From: Robertmurraya sp047302285
GTDB lineage: Bacteria > Bacillota > Bacilli > Bacillales > Cytobacillaceae
NCBI RefSeq assembly: GCF_047302285.1
Contig: NZ_CP154845.1
Span: 1-64,000 of the forward strand
Length of the DNA: 64,000 nt
Direction of reading: 5' to 3'
Shown here: one piece after another, positions 33,001-41,199 of the stretch
How positions within the stretch are numbered: the first letter of the stretch is position 1
Layout of the letters: every line of letters begins with the position of its first letter
Made by a program: the position numbers and the translations under genes
Notes under the pieces: model-generated
Told to the model about the DNA's origin: nothing
Database searches by the model: none
What the model saw: only the letters and a program-made list of their open reading frames with translations

Positions 33001-33550
33001 AGATGTCAACAATTCCTCCTCGAACACTGAATTCTCCAGGAGATGAAACCATTTCTGATCGCACATATCCCATTTCTACGAGCCTTAACAACTGACCTTC
33101 TATATCAAGATCGTCCCCGACCTTCAGGGTAATCTGTTCTTCCTTCCACAATGACTTAGGGGGAACGATTTTTCGTAACCCTGAAATGGGAACGATAATA
33201 ATTCCTTCATCATGCTGACTCCAGTAATTTAAGACATCTATACGCTGAGCTCTTAATTCTGGACTCGCAATACTCATTTCCGCTGCAATCAGTTCATTGG
33301 CTGGATATAGAAATACCTCTTCTTCATTAATCAATTGAACAAGGTCATCATATAGTTTCTGAGCCTGCAATAGATTGTATGTCACAATCAATAGTGGCTT
33401 TTTCGTTTCTTTGTAAGCGGACGCTAAAAATACGGTTCTTGCAGAGCCTGATAGACCTGCAACCAACTGTTCCTTAAGTCCTTCTTGAACACCTGCTACA
33501 ACCGATCGAATATCATCCTGTCCTGTAAATAGCTGTTTAAGACCTAACAC
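30008..33550 (-). CDS. mfd: Transcription-repair coupling factor Mfd
   Basis: Mfd removes RNA polymerase stalled at DNA damage and brings in UvrA. The 1180-residue length is normal. In order: a UvrB-like N-terminal part, the RNA polymerase-interacting domain (about 490-560; GDYVVHVNHGIGKYLGIE), and the translocase with Walker A GDVGYGKTE (about 650) and DEEQ box IIDEEQRFG (about 750). QLRGRVGRSNR (about 905) and a C-terminal TRCF domain follow. It lies between fin and spoVT, as in B. subtilis. No clear terminator follows it in the 236 bp before spoVT. Confidence 0.97.
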   Translation of the reverse strand: MLGLKQLFTGQDDIRSVVAGVQEGLKEQLVAGLSGSARTVFLASAYKETKKPLLIVTYNLLQAQKLYDDLVQLINEEEVFLYPANELIAAEMSIASPELRAQRIDVLNYWSQHDEGIIIVPISGLRKIVPPKSLWKEEQITLKVGDDLDIEGQLLRLVEMGYVRSEMVSSPGEFSVRGGIVDIYPLTEEDPIRLELFDTEIESIRYFSLEDQRSRDKLNEILIGPATETPFHEEHYEEVAKKLELGLGKSLKKIKDEKAKIALTQNINHEIEQLKNHQKPEQLFKYLSLAYEQSNSLVDYLPSDALIFVDEISRVQEMNDSLDKEEAEWYFSLLSEGKIIHDLVISHQIQARIQKTKHPIVYMSLFLRHVPNTNPQNIINISCKQMQNFHGQMHVLKSEIERLQKGNYAVVFLGADGKRVEKLEQVLEDYGIEASVIHESQSLSFGKVQIMQGDLQTGFELPIQKMAVITEEELFNRKPKKARRHQQKLSNAERIKSYSELKVGDYVVHVNHGIGKYLGIETLEINGIHKDYLHIRYQGSDKLYVPVEQIDLVQKYVASEGKEPKVYKLGGNDWKKVKNKVQSSVQDIADDLIKLYAEREASKGYAFSPDADMQREFETSFPYQETEDQLRSIQEIKKDMEKERPMDRLLCGDVGYGKTEVAIRAAFKAIADGKQVAILVPTTILAQQHYETMRERFQDYPIEIGLLSRFRTKKQQAETINGLKNGTIDVVVGTHRLLSKGIVYRDLGLLIIDEEQRFGVTHKEKIKQMKTNVDVLTLTATPIPRTLHMSMLGVRDLSVIETPPENRFPVQTYVMEYNGGLVRESIERELARNGQVYFLYNRVEDIERKAEEISMLVPDARVTYAHGQMSENELESVMLGFLAGEYDVLVSTTIIETGVDIPNVNTLIVYDADRMGLSQLYQLRGRVGRSNRVAYAYFTYRKDKVLTEVAEKRLQAIKEFTELGSGFKIAMRDLSIRGAGNILGAQQHGFIDSVGFDLYSQMLKEAIEERKGEFEKVEKEQSVEVDLEIDAYIPDAYISDGHLKIEMYKRFRGATTIEEVQELQEEMIDRFGEYPEEVSYLFQIAEIKAHAIMVGVDSIKQVKDEVTILLSEQESARINGQKIFEISNQFRRMVGLGMEGNRLKMVLHIKGVEVAHWLQAAFTMVQGLQEAKRDEEKTVS

Positions 33551-33652
33551 AAGGCTCCTCCTCCCATGTCTTCTGAAAAATATCTTTATAGTAAAATTCG
33601 TATTCTTTATGAAAATAATAATAATAATAACAAAAATCTAAATAGAAAAATG

Positions 33653-33674
33653 CTTTGGATTAGAAAGTCCAAAG
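33653..33674 (-). terminator. Weak hairpin after fin
   Basis: CTTTGGA-8-TCCAAAG on the minus strand, followed by CATTTTTC. The stem is 7 bp and A/T rich, so termination is likely to be partial. Confidence 0.4.
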
Positions 33675-33680
33675 CTTGTA

Positions 33681-33911
33681 TTAGTGAATGAGATAGTCAT
33701 TTTGATAATAGGCTGGATTTCGTTCCAATGATTCATGGCAATCTTCACAGATCGATTTAATATGGATATCCCCTGTTGAATCATAAGAGACCATTTCCAT
33801 TCGTTCCTCATTGGTCAGCTTATGGAGTCCCAATCTCTCCGAATCAACCGACATATCATCAATCTTGCCCATTTCGATCCCACAATGACGGCAATGATAT
33901 TTTAGAGCCAT
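33681..33911 (-). CDS. fin: Anti-sigma-F factor Fin
   Basis: Fin (YabK) inhibits sigma-F RNA polymerase in the forespore and helps the switch to sigma-G. The 76-residue product has two zinc-ribbon halves, CRHC (about 7-10) and CEDC (about 55-58), as in the family, and the matching length. It is preceded by a well-formed sigma-G-type promoter (33944-33974), which fits the feedback model in which late forespore activity drives fin. Confidence 0.92.
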   Translation of the reverse strand: MALKYHCRHCGIEMGKIDDMSVDSERLGLHKLTNEERMEMVSYDSTGDIHIKSICEDCHESLERNPAYYQNDYLIH

Positions 33912-33943
33912 ATAAAGCCCTCCTCTTAAACCATTCTATATAT

Positions 33944-33974
33944 TATTATGAACCGTTTAAAAGGTACTTATTCA
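33944..33974 (-). promoter_or_regulatory. Probable sigma-G (forespore) promoter of fin
   Basis: Minus strand TGAATA (33969-33974), 18 bp, CATAATA (33944-33950), one base off the sigma-G consensus. It is 33 bp upstream of the fin ATG. Sigma-F promoters overlap this consensus, so either forespore sigma could use it. Confidence 0.65.
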
Positions 33975-34008
33975 TGCCGATTGTCTGAATATGAATTGCA
34001 TCTTCATT

Positions 34009-34569
34009 CTACTGATTAAAATCATTCATAACCTGCAAGAATGGCTTTTCAAATATAGCTTCACAAGCCTCTGAACATTTTTTAATGACGAGTTCAAGTT
34101 GCTCCCGTTCTTCCTTTGTAAATCGCCCTAAAACATAGTCTACAATAGGCTGACCATTAGTTGGTCGATTTATCCCCACTCGTATTCTATTAAATTCCTG
34201 AGTGCCCATATGAGCAATCATAGATTTTATTCCATTATGCCCTCCTGCACTCCCTTTTTGCCTTAAGCGAATTCTTCCCACTGGCAAATCAAGATCATCA
34301 TAAATGACAATTACATCTTCAAGCTCTATTTGATAGTAATCCATCAAAGGCCTGACCGACTCTCCAGATAAGTTCATATACGTTAAAGGCTTAAGTAAAA
34401 TAACTTTTTCCCCTCGAACATTCCCTATCCCATAAAGCCCTTTGTGCTTTGATTGATTAAGAGGAATTTGTAGTCTTTCTGATAATTCGTCTATGACTTC
34501 AAATCCAATATTATGTCTAGTTTTCTCGTATTGTTTTCCTGGATTCCCCAATCCCACAATTAACTTCAT
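34009..34569 (-). CDS. pth: Peptidyl-tRNA hydrolase (SpoVC)
   Basis: Pth releases tRNA from dropped-off peptidyl-tRNA. The 186-residue product has GLGNPGKQYEKTRHNIGF (catalytic His in TRHNIGF, about residue 19), LLKPLTYMNLSG and GSAGGHNGIKS. The first B. subtilis mutant was called spoVC because it blocks stage V. I chose the ATG at 34569 with AAGGTG 8 bp upstream; a GTG three codons earlier overlaps that site. It follows ctc by 91 bp. Confidence 0.95.
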   Translation of the reverse strand: MKLIVGLGNPGKQYEKTRHNIGFEVIDELSERLQIPLNQSKHKGLYGIGNVRGEKVILLKPLTYMNLSGESVRPLMDYYQIELEDVIVIYDDLDLPVGRIRLRQKGSAGGHNGIKSMIAHMGTQEFNRIRVGINRPTNGQPIVDYVLGRFTKEEREQLELVIKKCSEACEAIFEKPFLQVMNDFNQ

Positions 34570-34660
34570 CTTTTTCACACCTTCATTAGCCGTTTTCTCA
34601 TCAATCTATACACATTAAGGGGCTGACCTTTTTAAGCCAGTCCCTTAACATCTTATGGAG

Positions 34661-35299
34661 TTACTCTTCTTTTGATTCTGCTTCTGTTTCTCGTCCCTCT
34701 TCCTGAGTTGGAACCCCTTCTTCTTGTTCTTCGCCAGAGTCAATTTCTTCTTCTACTTTCGGAGGAAGAATGGAAGCAATCGTTTGTTCAGAATCATGGT
34801 TAATTTCAAAATTATTGGTTTTCAGGTCTGCTATCGTGATCGTTCCACCCACTTCAAGATGAGAAATATCAACCTCAATTATTTGTGGAATATTTGACGG
34901 TGTTGATGTTACCGAAACCTCGTGCAACGATTGTTGTAGCACGCCTCCGTCCTTGACCCCAATGGCTTCACCTAATAGACTAATTCTAACATCAGCCTGA
35001 ATTTCTTTCTTCATATCTACAGCAAGCAAGTCAGCATGAATAACCTCATTCTTAATCGCATCTGCTTGATAGTCCGTTAACATCACATTGACCTGTTTCC
35101 CATTTAAGTCTAATGGAAAAACCCCGTTTCTTCCAACCTCGCGCATCGTTTTAATAAAATCTGCCCCATTTATGTATATGGGTTTCGTCTCCAATTTGTT
35201 TCCGTATACAACAGCTGGAATATTTCCTTCTCTTCTGATCTTCGTTAACGCAGAATTCCTAAATTCTGTTCTTTCTACTGCCTGTAGTGCTGTACTCAT
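34661..35299 (-). CDS. ctc: 50S ribosomal protein L25/general stress protein Ctc
   Basis: Ctc binds 5S rRNA in the large subunit, especially under stress. The 212-residue protein has the N-terminal L25 domain (about 5-92) and the C-terminal TL5 beta domain (about 100-185), then an acidic tail of mostly Glu, Gly and Ser. The acidic tail is typical of Bacillus. A sigma-B-type promoter (35388-35413) lies upstream, in line with control by the general stress sigma factor in B. subtilis. Confidence 0.95.
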   Translation of the reverse strand: MSTALQAVERTEFRNSALTKIRREGNIPAVVYGNKLETKPIYINGADFIKTMREVGRNGVFPLDLNGKQVNVMLTDYQADAIKNEVIHADLLAVDMKKEIQADVRISLLGEAIGVKDGGVLQQSLHEVSVTSTPSNIPQIIEVDISHLEVGGTITIADLKTNNFEINHDSEQTIASILPPKVEEEIDSGEEQEEGVPTQEEGRETEAESKEE

Positions 35300-35387
35300 T
35301 TAAATTCCCCTTCCTTATTGTCAAAGTCTTTTTCAAAGAGAATACCGCAAATAGCTTATCTTACGAATTCACTCTCTTCTATAAAAA

Positions 35388-35413
35388 ATGCCCATAATAA
35401 GTAAGGAATAAAC
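35388..35413 (-). promoter_or_regulatory. Probable sigma-B promoter of ctc
   Basis: Minus strand GTTTAT (35408-35413), 14 bp, GGGCAT (35388-35393). Each box is 5 of 6 against GTTTAA-N14-GGGTAT. It lies about 90 bp upstream of the ctc start, and the ctc gene is the classical sigma-B target in B. subtilis. Confidence 0.68.
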
Positions 35414-35495
35414 ATAAACGTTTAAAGAGTGACGGCGAAGAATGGCCTAAACCCTTTGAAAATCTAGGTGGAAAATATTTTTTTATGTAGACGGA

Positions 35496-35519
35496 AAGGC
35501 TTGCTTTAATAGCAAGCCT
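35496..35519 (-). terminator. prs terminator-like hairpin
   Basis: AGGCTTGCT-5-AGCAAGCCT on the minus strand makes a 9-bp perfect stem, followed by only three T residues. It lies 14 bp after the prs stop codon, so some readthrough into ctc is likely. Confidence 0.6.
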
Positions 35520-35533
35520 AACCTTTAGGAGTA

Positions 35534-36490
35534 TTAATCAAACAAAGTACTTACAGATTGATCTTCGTGAACGCGGATAATCGCTTCACCAATTAAAGAA
35601 GCCACAGACAATTGCTTAATCTTGCCTGTTATTTTTTCTTCTGATAATGCAATGGAGTTTGTGACAACCAACTCTTTAATTTTAGAATTCTCGATTCGTT
35701 CAATAGCTGGTCCTGATAGAACTGGGTGCGTACAGCACGCATATACAGCTTTCGCCCCATTTTCGACTAATGCATTTGCTGCCAATGTAATCGTTCCAGC
35801 CGTGTCGATAATATCATCAATAAGGATGGCCACTTTTCCCTCAATATTCCCAACTATATTCATAACTTCTGCCACGTTTGGCTTTGGTCTACGCTTATCA
35901 ATAATTGCAATTGGAGCTTTTAAACGGTCTGACATTTTACGAGCACGTGTAACGCCACCATGATCAGGAGAAACGATAACGATATCTCCTCCAAGGTCTT
36001 TGCTATCAAAATAATCAGCTAAGATCGGAACGCCCATTAGGTGATCAGTTGGGATATCAAAGAAACCTTGAATTTGTGGAGCATGTAAATCGAGCGTAAT
36101 AACGCGAGTTGCACCAGCTACTTCAAGTAAATTAGCGGTTAACTTTGCTGTAATTGGTTCACGAGCACGCGCTTTACGATCCTGTCTAGCATATCCATAG
36201 TATGGCATAACAATATTGATTGTTTTTGCTGAAGCTCGTTTTAAAGCATCGATCATAATCAGTAATTCCATTAAATGCTCGTTAACTGGAGAGCTTGTGG
36301 ATTGAATGACGAACACATCACAACCACGAATACTTTCTTCAATGTTAATTTGGATTTCTCCGTCACTAAAGCGCTGAACGGAACACTTTCCTAATTCTAC
36401 ACCGATTACTTTCGCAATTTCCTTTGCAAGCTCCGGGTTTGAATTTAACGTAAACACCTTTAAATTCGGGTCTAAATATTGATTTGACAT
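35534..36490 (-). CDS. prs: Ribose-phosphate pyrophosphokinase (PRPP synthase)
   Basis: Prs makes PRPP from ribose 5-phosphate and ATP for nucleotide, His, Trp and NAD synthesis. The 318-residue length is usual. DRKARAREPITAKL (about 103-116) contains part of the ATP site. The PRPP loop DDIIDTAGTI (about 224-233) and the flexible loop DKRRPKPNVAE are present. It lies 67 bp after glmU and is probably cotranscribed. It feeds purR/hprT-linked purine metabolism encoded nearby. Confidence 0.97.
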   Translation of the reverse strand: MSNQYLDPNLKVFTLNSNPELAKEIAKVIGVELGKCSVQRFSDGEIQINIEESIRGCDVFVIQSTSSPVNEHLMELLIMIDALKRASAKTINIVMPYYGYARQDRKARAREPITAKLTANLLEVAGATRVITLDLHAPQIQGFFDIPTDHLMGVPILADYFDSKDLGGDIVIVSPDHGGVTRARKMSDRLKAPIAIIDKRRPKPNVAEVMNIVGNIEGKVAILIDDIIDTAGTITLAANALVENGAKAVYACCTHPVLSGPAIERIENSKIKELVVTNSIALSEEKITGKIKQLSVASLIGEAIIRVHEDQSVSTLFD

Positions 36491-36557
36491 GATGAACCTC
36501 CAATTGCTTATCTTTTTTGGCTTACTTTATTCCTTCAATCAATCTCAAGATAGAAAC

Positions 36558-37925
36558 TTATTTATTTAATTTATCCACGTACTGTTCCTTGTTCACTTGT
36601 CTTGCTCTGGCAATCGCCAATGCTTTGCCTGGTACATCTTCCGTCACTGTAGAACCAGCGGCAACATAAGCCCCTGCTCCAACAGTTACAGGTGCAACTA
36701 AGTTAGAGTTGCAGCCAATAAAGACTCCATCTTCAATTTTCGTCAAAAATTTATTCTTGCCATCATAGTTAACCGTAATCGAGCCACAGCCAATATTGAC
36801 ATCTTTCCCAACTTCTGCATCGCCTATATAACTTAAGTGGGAAGCTTTGCTACCTTTTCCGAAGACTGTTTTCTTTATTTCAACAAAATTGCCGATTTTC
36901 ACATCATCATGGATATTAGATTGAGGACGGATATGGGCAAATGGTCCAATATTAACCTGACTACCGATTAAGCTGTCATGGGCAACTGATTGACGAATGA
37001 CCGTACCTTCTCCAACTTGGCAATTTTGAATCTCACTGTTTGGTCCAATTACGCAATCAGAGGCAATGCTCGTCTTTCCTGAAATAATCGTTCCTGGCTG
37101 AACAATCGTATCAGAACCAATTTCAACATCTGCACCAATATACGTATTATTCGGATCAATGATCGTCACACCATTACGCATATGGACGTCGTTGATTCTC
37201 TTTTTCATGATCGCCTCTGCCTGTGATAACGCAATTCGGTCATTAACTCCTAACGTCTCTTCGAAATCTTCCGTTTGGAATGCAGATACGATTTCACCAG
37301 CGTTTTTCAAAATTTCGATCACATCAGGTAAATAGTATTCACCTTGCACATTTTCATTTGAAACATTTTTCAATGCTGCAAACAAGGCTTGGTTATCAAA
37401 ACAATATGTACCTGTATTGATTTCCTTCACTTCTCGTTCTGATTCTGAAGCGTCCTTATGCTCGACAATCTTTTCAACTAGTCCTTTTTCATTACGGATA
37501 AGACGTCCATACCCTGTAGGATCCGCAGCATAGGCCGTTAGTACAGTTGCTTTTGCTTTTTGTTCTTCATGCTGTTTAAAGAGGGCTTCCATCGTTTCTG
37601 CTTTAATCAATGGGGTATCGCCACAGACAACAAGTGTAACTCCCTCTTTGTCTTCTAACATGGCTTGCGCCTGCATAACAGCATGTGCTGTACCCAACTG
37701 CTCTTCCTGCAAGGCATAACTACACTGCTCACCAAGCTGAGATTTCACTAATTCTGCTCCGTGTCCTATAATCGTCACGATATGGTCAATATCTAGCTTA
37801 GATACTTGATCGACGACATGTTGAACCATCGGTTTTCCACACACAGGGTGTAAAACCTTGTATAATTTTGACCTCATCCTAGTCCCTTGACCTGCGGCTA
37901 GGATGACAGCATAACGTTTAGACAT
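36558..37925 (-). CDS. glmU: Bifunctional UDP-GlcNAc pyrophosphorylase/GlcN-1-P acetyltransferase
   Basis: GlmU makes UDP-GlcNAc for peptidoglycan and teichoic acids. The 455 residues include the uridyltransferase domain (about 1-230; LAAGQGTRMRSKL, QLGTAHAVMQA) and a left-handed beta-helix of hexapeptide repeats (about 250-440; IGPNSEIQNC, GDAEVGKDVNIGCG). It heads a glmU-prs unit. In the 400-bp gap upstream, a TATAAT (37952-37957) lies 26 bp before the ATG but its -35 is poor. Confidence 0.97.
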   Translation of the reverse strand: MSKRYAVILAAGQGTRMRSKLYKVLHPVCGKPMVQHVVDQVSKLDIDHIVTIIGHGAELVKSQLGEQCSYALQEEQLGTAHAVMQAQAMLEDKEGVTLVVCGDTPLIKAETMEALFKQHEEQKAKATVLTAYAADPTGYGRLIRNEKGLVEKIVEHKDASESEREVKEINTGTYCFDNQALFAALKNVSNENVQGEYYLPDVIEILKNAGEIVSAFQTEDFEETLGVNDRIALSQAEAIMKKRINDVHMRNGVTIIDPNNTYIGADVEIGSDTIVQPGTIISGKTSIASDCVIGPNSEIQNCQVGEGTVIRQSVAHDSLIGSQVNIGPFAHIRPQSNIHDDVKIGNFVEIKKTVFGKGSKASHLSYIGDAEVGKDVNIGCGSITVNYDGKNKFLTKIEDGVFIGCNSNLVAPVTVGAGAYVAAGSTVTEDVPGKALAIARARQVNKEQYVDKLNK

Positions 37926-38323
37926 TGACAGTCCTCCATTATAATTTTCATATTATAGGACACATCCATTTAATGATTGCTAAACAAACATCAGTGTTCT
38001 ATATTCAAATTTTTATCATTTAGCCTGACTGTTCATTTTTCTTACCCTTATTATAAAGGATTTCTCAATAGAAAAAATTAAAATAATCCATTAAGAATAT
38101 ATCCTAAATAGATAACTATTTCAAGGACGCTTCATAAAGTACAAATTTTCGACATATCCGATCGAGTGGAAAATGTAACGAATTGAGGGCATTATGTCTC
38201 TAAAAAAAGAAATGAATTTTTTTTAAAAGAGGTTTTACTTTTGTAGCATTCGGGTAAGTAAAGGGGGGAGTTATTTCAAAGAAAAAAGGCACTACTTATG
38301 AAGTAGGCCCTTGTTGCTATATC
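37926..38323 (-). other. spoVG-glmU gap
   Basis: The 398-bp gap carries the spoVG terminator near 38282-38309 and the presumed glmU promoter near 37952 (TATAAT, weak -35). It is AT-rich between. I see no ORF with a ribosome binding site, no RNA fold I can defend and no PurBox. Confidence 0.5.
38282..38309 (-). terminator. spoVG terminator
   Basis: GGCCTACTT-CAT-AAGTAGTGCC on the minus strand pairs over 9 bp with one bulged T, followed by TTTTTTC. It lies 14 bp after spoVG. Confidence 0.8.
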
Positions 38324-38614
38324 CTACGAAGCTCCGGCTTCTTCAAATTCAACTTCTATTTCACCTAGACGGTGGTACTCAGCCAAAACAGCCTCTTGGA
38401 TTTTACCGCGTGTTCCTGAATTAATCGGATGGGCAATATCTCGAAATTCTCCATCTGGAGTTCGTTTACTTGGCATCGCTACAAATAATCCATTATTTCC
38501 ATCAATGACACGAATATCATGAACGACAAACTCATCATCAAGTGTAATCGAAGCTATCGCTCTCATACGTCCTTCAGTATTTACACGGCGTAGTCTAACG
38601 TCTGTCACTTCCAT
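38324..38614 (-). CDS. spoVG: Septation/RNA-binding regulator SpoVG
   Basis: SpoVG is a small nucleic-acid-binding regulator of septum placement, capsule and sporulation. The 96-residue product starts MEVTDVRLRRVNTEGRMRA and contains MPSKRTPDGEFRDIAHPI (about 51-68), the most conserved part. I chose the ATG at 38614 because GGTGGTG lies 6 bp upstream; the longer reading adds four residues. The promoter is a perfect sigma-H match (38656-38684), as known in B. subtilis, where AbrB also represses it. Confidence 0.96.
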   Translation of the reverse strand: MEVTDVRLRRVNTEGRMRAIASITLDDEFVVHDIRVIDGNNGLFVAMPSKRTPDGEFRDIAHPINSGTRGKIQEAVLAEYHRLGEIEVEFEEAGAS

Positions 38615-38655
38615 TTTGTTCACCACCTTTGCAAATAGATAAAAATCTAGTTAAC

Positions 38656-38684
38656 TAATTCAACATAACTTCTTATTATCCTTC
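38656..38684 (-). promoter_or_regulatory. sigma-H promoter of spoVG
   Basis: Minus strand GAAGGATAA (38676-38684), 11 bp, GTTGAATTA (38656-38664). Both boxes fully match the sigma-H consensus RNAGGAWWW / RNNGAATWW. An AT-rich stretch lies upstream, as expected for AbrB binding. Confidence 0.87.
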
Positions 38685-38790
38685 TTTTTAACGAAAATTT
38701 TTTCAAAATTAAGTCGAAGACGTGAATTCGCTTTCAAAATTCATCGTCATCTAACACTCTTTTTTAGTAGTTTAATCCTATTTTTATCGA

Positions 38791-38816
38791 AAAAAGGTCC
38801 TATGTTAGGACCTTTT
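38791..38816 (-). terminator. ridA terminator
   Basis: AAAAGGTCCTA-3-TAGGACCTTTT makes an 11-bp perfect stem with a T run on the minus strand. It begins 2 bp after the ridA stop codon. Confidence 0.88.
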
Positions 38817-38818
38817 CA

Positions 38819-39193
38819 CTACTTGACTAATGCTACGACTTCAATCTCTACTAAAGCATCCTTTGGTAATCTCGCAACCTCTACACAAGAGCGAGCTGGC
38901 TTATGAGTTGAAAAATATTCTCCGTACACTTCATTGATATTTGCGAAATCGTCCATATTTTTGATAAATACCGTTGCTTTTACGACTGTTTCTAAAGATG
39001 CTCCCGCTTCTTTTAAAACAGCTTGTAGGTTTTTAAATACTTGATGCGTTTGCTCCTTCACATCACCTTGAACCATTTCTCCTGAAGCAGTTAACGGAAT
39101 TTGTCCAGAACTATAAAAAAGATTATTTACAACGATCCCTTGTGAATAGGGTCCAATAGCTGCCGGTGCTTCATTTGTTTGTACGATTTTCAT
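38819..39193 (-). CDS. ridA: Enamine/imine deaminase RidA (YabJ)
   Basis: RidA hydrolyses reactive 2-aminoacrylate and related imines; B. subtilis YabJ was linked to PurR-dependent purine repression. The 124 residues carry IGPYSQGIVVNNLFYSSGQI at the N-terminus and the substrate arginine in PARSCVEVARLP (about residue 105). GGAGGGT lies 6 bp before the ATG. It follows purR by 17 bp, so the two are cotranscribed. Confidence 0.94.
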   Translation of the reverse strand: MKIVQTNEAPAAIGPYSQGIVVNNLFYSSGQIPLTASGEMVQGDVKEQTHQVFKNLQAVLKEAGASLETVVKATVFIKNMDDFANINEVYGEYFSTHKPARSCVEVARLPKDALVEIEVVALVK

Positions 39194-39210
39194 GAATTCA
39201 CCCTCCTAAT

Positions 39211-40038
39211 TCAAACTTCGACTTTTTGAAAATAATTGCCTTCACTTACGGTAATTTTCTTTTCCTTAACATCTACATCTGAAAGCTTCACTAATGAAAG
39301 ATAATCATTGACTAATCGTTCTTCTGTCTTCTCCGCTTCTACAAGAACCGCGATACCAGCGACAGCGGCATTAAACTCTTCCAACAGACTAACCATCCCG
39401 TTAATCGTTCCGCCCGCTTTCATGAAATCATCAACGATTAGTACGTTTGAGCCTTCTTCTAAGCTTCGCTTTGATAACAGCATCGTTTGGATTCTTTTTG
39501 AAGAACCAGAGACGTAATTAATACTCACGGTTGAACCTTCCGTTACTTTGCTATCTCTTCTAACAATCACGACAGGGACATTCAACTGACTTGCTACAGC
39601 ATAAGCTAAAGGAATTCCTTTCGTCGCCACTGTCATGACAACATCAATTTTCATGTCTATGTATGCGGATGCTAATAATCTCCCAGCCCGCTGTACGATA
39701 GATGGATCTCCTAATAAGTCCATCATATACAAATAGCCTCCTGGTAAAAGTCGATCAGGACTGGCAATTAATGCACACAGCTCATCGATAAAGGGCTTTG
39801 CTTCGAGCTCTGACACCTTCACAAAATATTTAACCCCACCTGCAGCACCTGGTACAGTTTGAAGCGTTCCAATTCCTCTATGCTCAAAGGCTTCTTTAAT
39901 GATGGCTAGATCTTCACTAATCGAAGATTTCGCTGAACCATATCTTTCCGAAAAGAACGATAAGGAAACAAGTTCTCTAGGGTGGTCAAGTAAATAATGG
40001 GTCATATCGATTAAACGTTCACTTCTACGGAACTTCAC
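39211..40038 (-). CDS. purR: Purine repressor PurR (phosphoribosyltransferase type)
   Basis: PurR of Bacillus represses purine genes and is released by PRPP. The 275-residue product has an N-terminal winged helix (about 1-74; RRSERLIDMTHYLLDHPREL) and a type I PRTase fold with the PRPP loop VDDFMKAGGTING (about 205-217). The start is GTG at 40038 with AAGGAGG 9 bp upstream. Two PurBox-like sequences lie between it and ispE (40054-40100), which suggests self-control. Confidence 0.95.
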   Translation of the reverse strand: MKFRRSERLIDMTHYLLDHPRELVSLSFFSERYGSAKSSISEDLAIIKEAFEHRGIGTLQTVPGAAGGVKYFVKVSELEAKPFIDELCALIASPDRLLPGGYLYMMDLLGDPSIVQRAGRLLASAYIDMKIDVVMTVATKGIPLAYAVASQLNVPVVIVRRDSKVTEGSTVSINYVSGSSKRIQTMLLSKRSLEEGSNVLIVDDFMKAGGTINGMVSLLEEFNAAVAGIAVLVEAEKTEERLVNDYLSLVKLSDVDVKEKKITVSEGNYFQKVEV

Positions 40039-40053
40039 CGGACAGAACCTCCT

Positions 40054-40100
40054 TTTATCCGAATATTTTAACGTTAATATATCATTAATATACGGATTTA
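40054..40100. promoter_or_regulatory. Candidate pair of PurR operators upstream of purR
   Basis: Two facing sequences, TTTATCCGAATATT (plus strand, 40054-40067) and TAAATCCGTATATT (minus strand, 40087-40100), resemble the PurBox AWWWCCGAACWWT. The spacing of about 19 bp and the opposite orientation are like paired PurBoxes of pur operons. Neither is a full match, so this is a candidate. Confidence 0.45.
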
Positions 40101-40967
40101 ATCAAGAGGGTTCCTCTCACCGAGTAATCTCACCGCAAAAACTTGATCACAAAATCCTCGTAATCCATTATATAAGCGATGCATTCTTGAATCATGCTGT
40201 ACAAGGGCAAAAACCGTTGGTCCACTGCCGCTCATTAATACAGCATCCGCACCAAACCTGTGCATTTGCTCTTTAATTTGGGCGACCTCAGGATATAAGT
40301 TCAATGTTACTCCTTCAAGAACATTTCCTACATTTTCACAAACGCCAGCAAAATCCTGATTCTGAATGGCTTCAATCATTTTATTCGTGTTTGGGTGTTC
40401 AATCTCTTTCAATTGCAGTCGACCATAAACGTCGGCTGTAGAAACGCCTATTAGAGGCTTCGCTAAAACAACCCAACAGCTCGGAGGCGACGGCAAATGC
40501 TCAATCTTCTCTCCTCTACCTGTCGCTAAGGCAGTACCACCATATACGCAAAAGGATACATCAGAACCGATCAAGGCTCCAAGTTCTGCGAGCTCGTCCA
40601 ATGATAATCCTAACTTCCATAGCTTATTTAATCCTCTTAAAGTGGCTGCCGCATCACTGCTGCCACCAGCAAGTCCGGCCGCAACAGGAATTGTTTTTTC
40701 AATATTGATCTGCACACCTTTTTTTACCTGAAATTTATCTTTTAAAAGCTTCGCAGCTTGGTAAGCCAAATTCCGCTGATCATCTGGGACAAAACGATTT
40801 TGAGAAACAATTTTAATTTGATCCTCAGGCAGCATAGTTAATTCAATCCGATCGGCTAAATCAATCGTCGTCATGATCATTTCAACCTCATGATAGCCAT
40901 CTGGTCGTTTATGTAAAACATCTAATGATAAATTTATTTTAGCCGGTGCCTTAATTAAGACCTTCAA
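40098..40967 (-). CDS. ispE: 4-diphosphocytidyl-2-C-methyl-D-erythritol kinase
   Basis: IspE phosphorylates CDP-ME in the MEP isoprenoid pathway. The 289-residue GHMP kinase has KAPAKINLSLDV at the N-terminus, the ATP loop PVAAGLAGGSSDAAA (about 90-104) and LMSGSGPTVFALV (about 244-256). I chose the TTG at 40967, where the sequence lines up with the family and AGGTGG lies 5 bp upstream; the longer GTG reading sits on that site. It is followed by purR after 59 bp. Confidence 0.93.
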   Translation of the reverse strand: MKVLIKAPAKINLSLDVLHKRPDGYHEVEMIMTTIDLADRIELTMLPEDQIKIVSQNRFVPDDQRNLAYQAAKLLKDKFQVKKGVQINIEKTIPVAAGLAGGSSDAAATLRGLNKLWKLGLSLDELAELGALIGSDVSFCVYGGTALATGRGEKIEHLPSPPSCWVVLAKPLIGVSTADVYGRLQLKEIEHPNTNKMIEAIQNQDFAGVCENVGNVLEGVTLNLYPEVAQIKEQMHRFGADAVLMSGSGPTVFALVQHDSRMHRLYNGLRGFCDQVFAVRLLGERNPLD

Positions 40968-41135
40968 CACTTCCACCTACTTGAATAATTTCAATCTATA
41001 CTATATGCAAATGCACGAGCAGTAAGATTCTCCATTTTTTGTCCTATTTTACCACAAAACGACACATATAAGACCTGCTCTTCTTGACATTTTAAAAAAC
41101 GCTTACGAAAAAAGGGCTCAAAAACCTCATAAATC

Positions 41136-41161
41136 AAGTCGGAGCTAGAAAGCCCCGACTT
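41136..41161 (-). terminator. sspF hairpin
   Basis: AAGTCGGGGCT-TTCT-AGCTCCGACTT on the minus strand pairs over 11 bp with one G-T. It has only a weak T-rich tail, so it may be a stabilising or partial terminator. Confidence 0.5.
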
Positions 41162-41199
41162 TACGTAGTGAATCCATTTGATTATTAAATTCGCCCTTG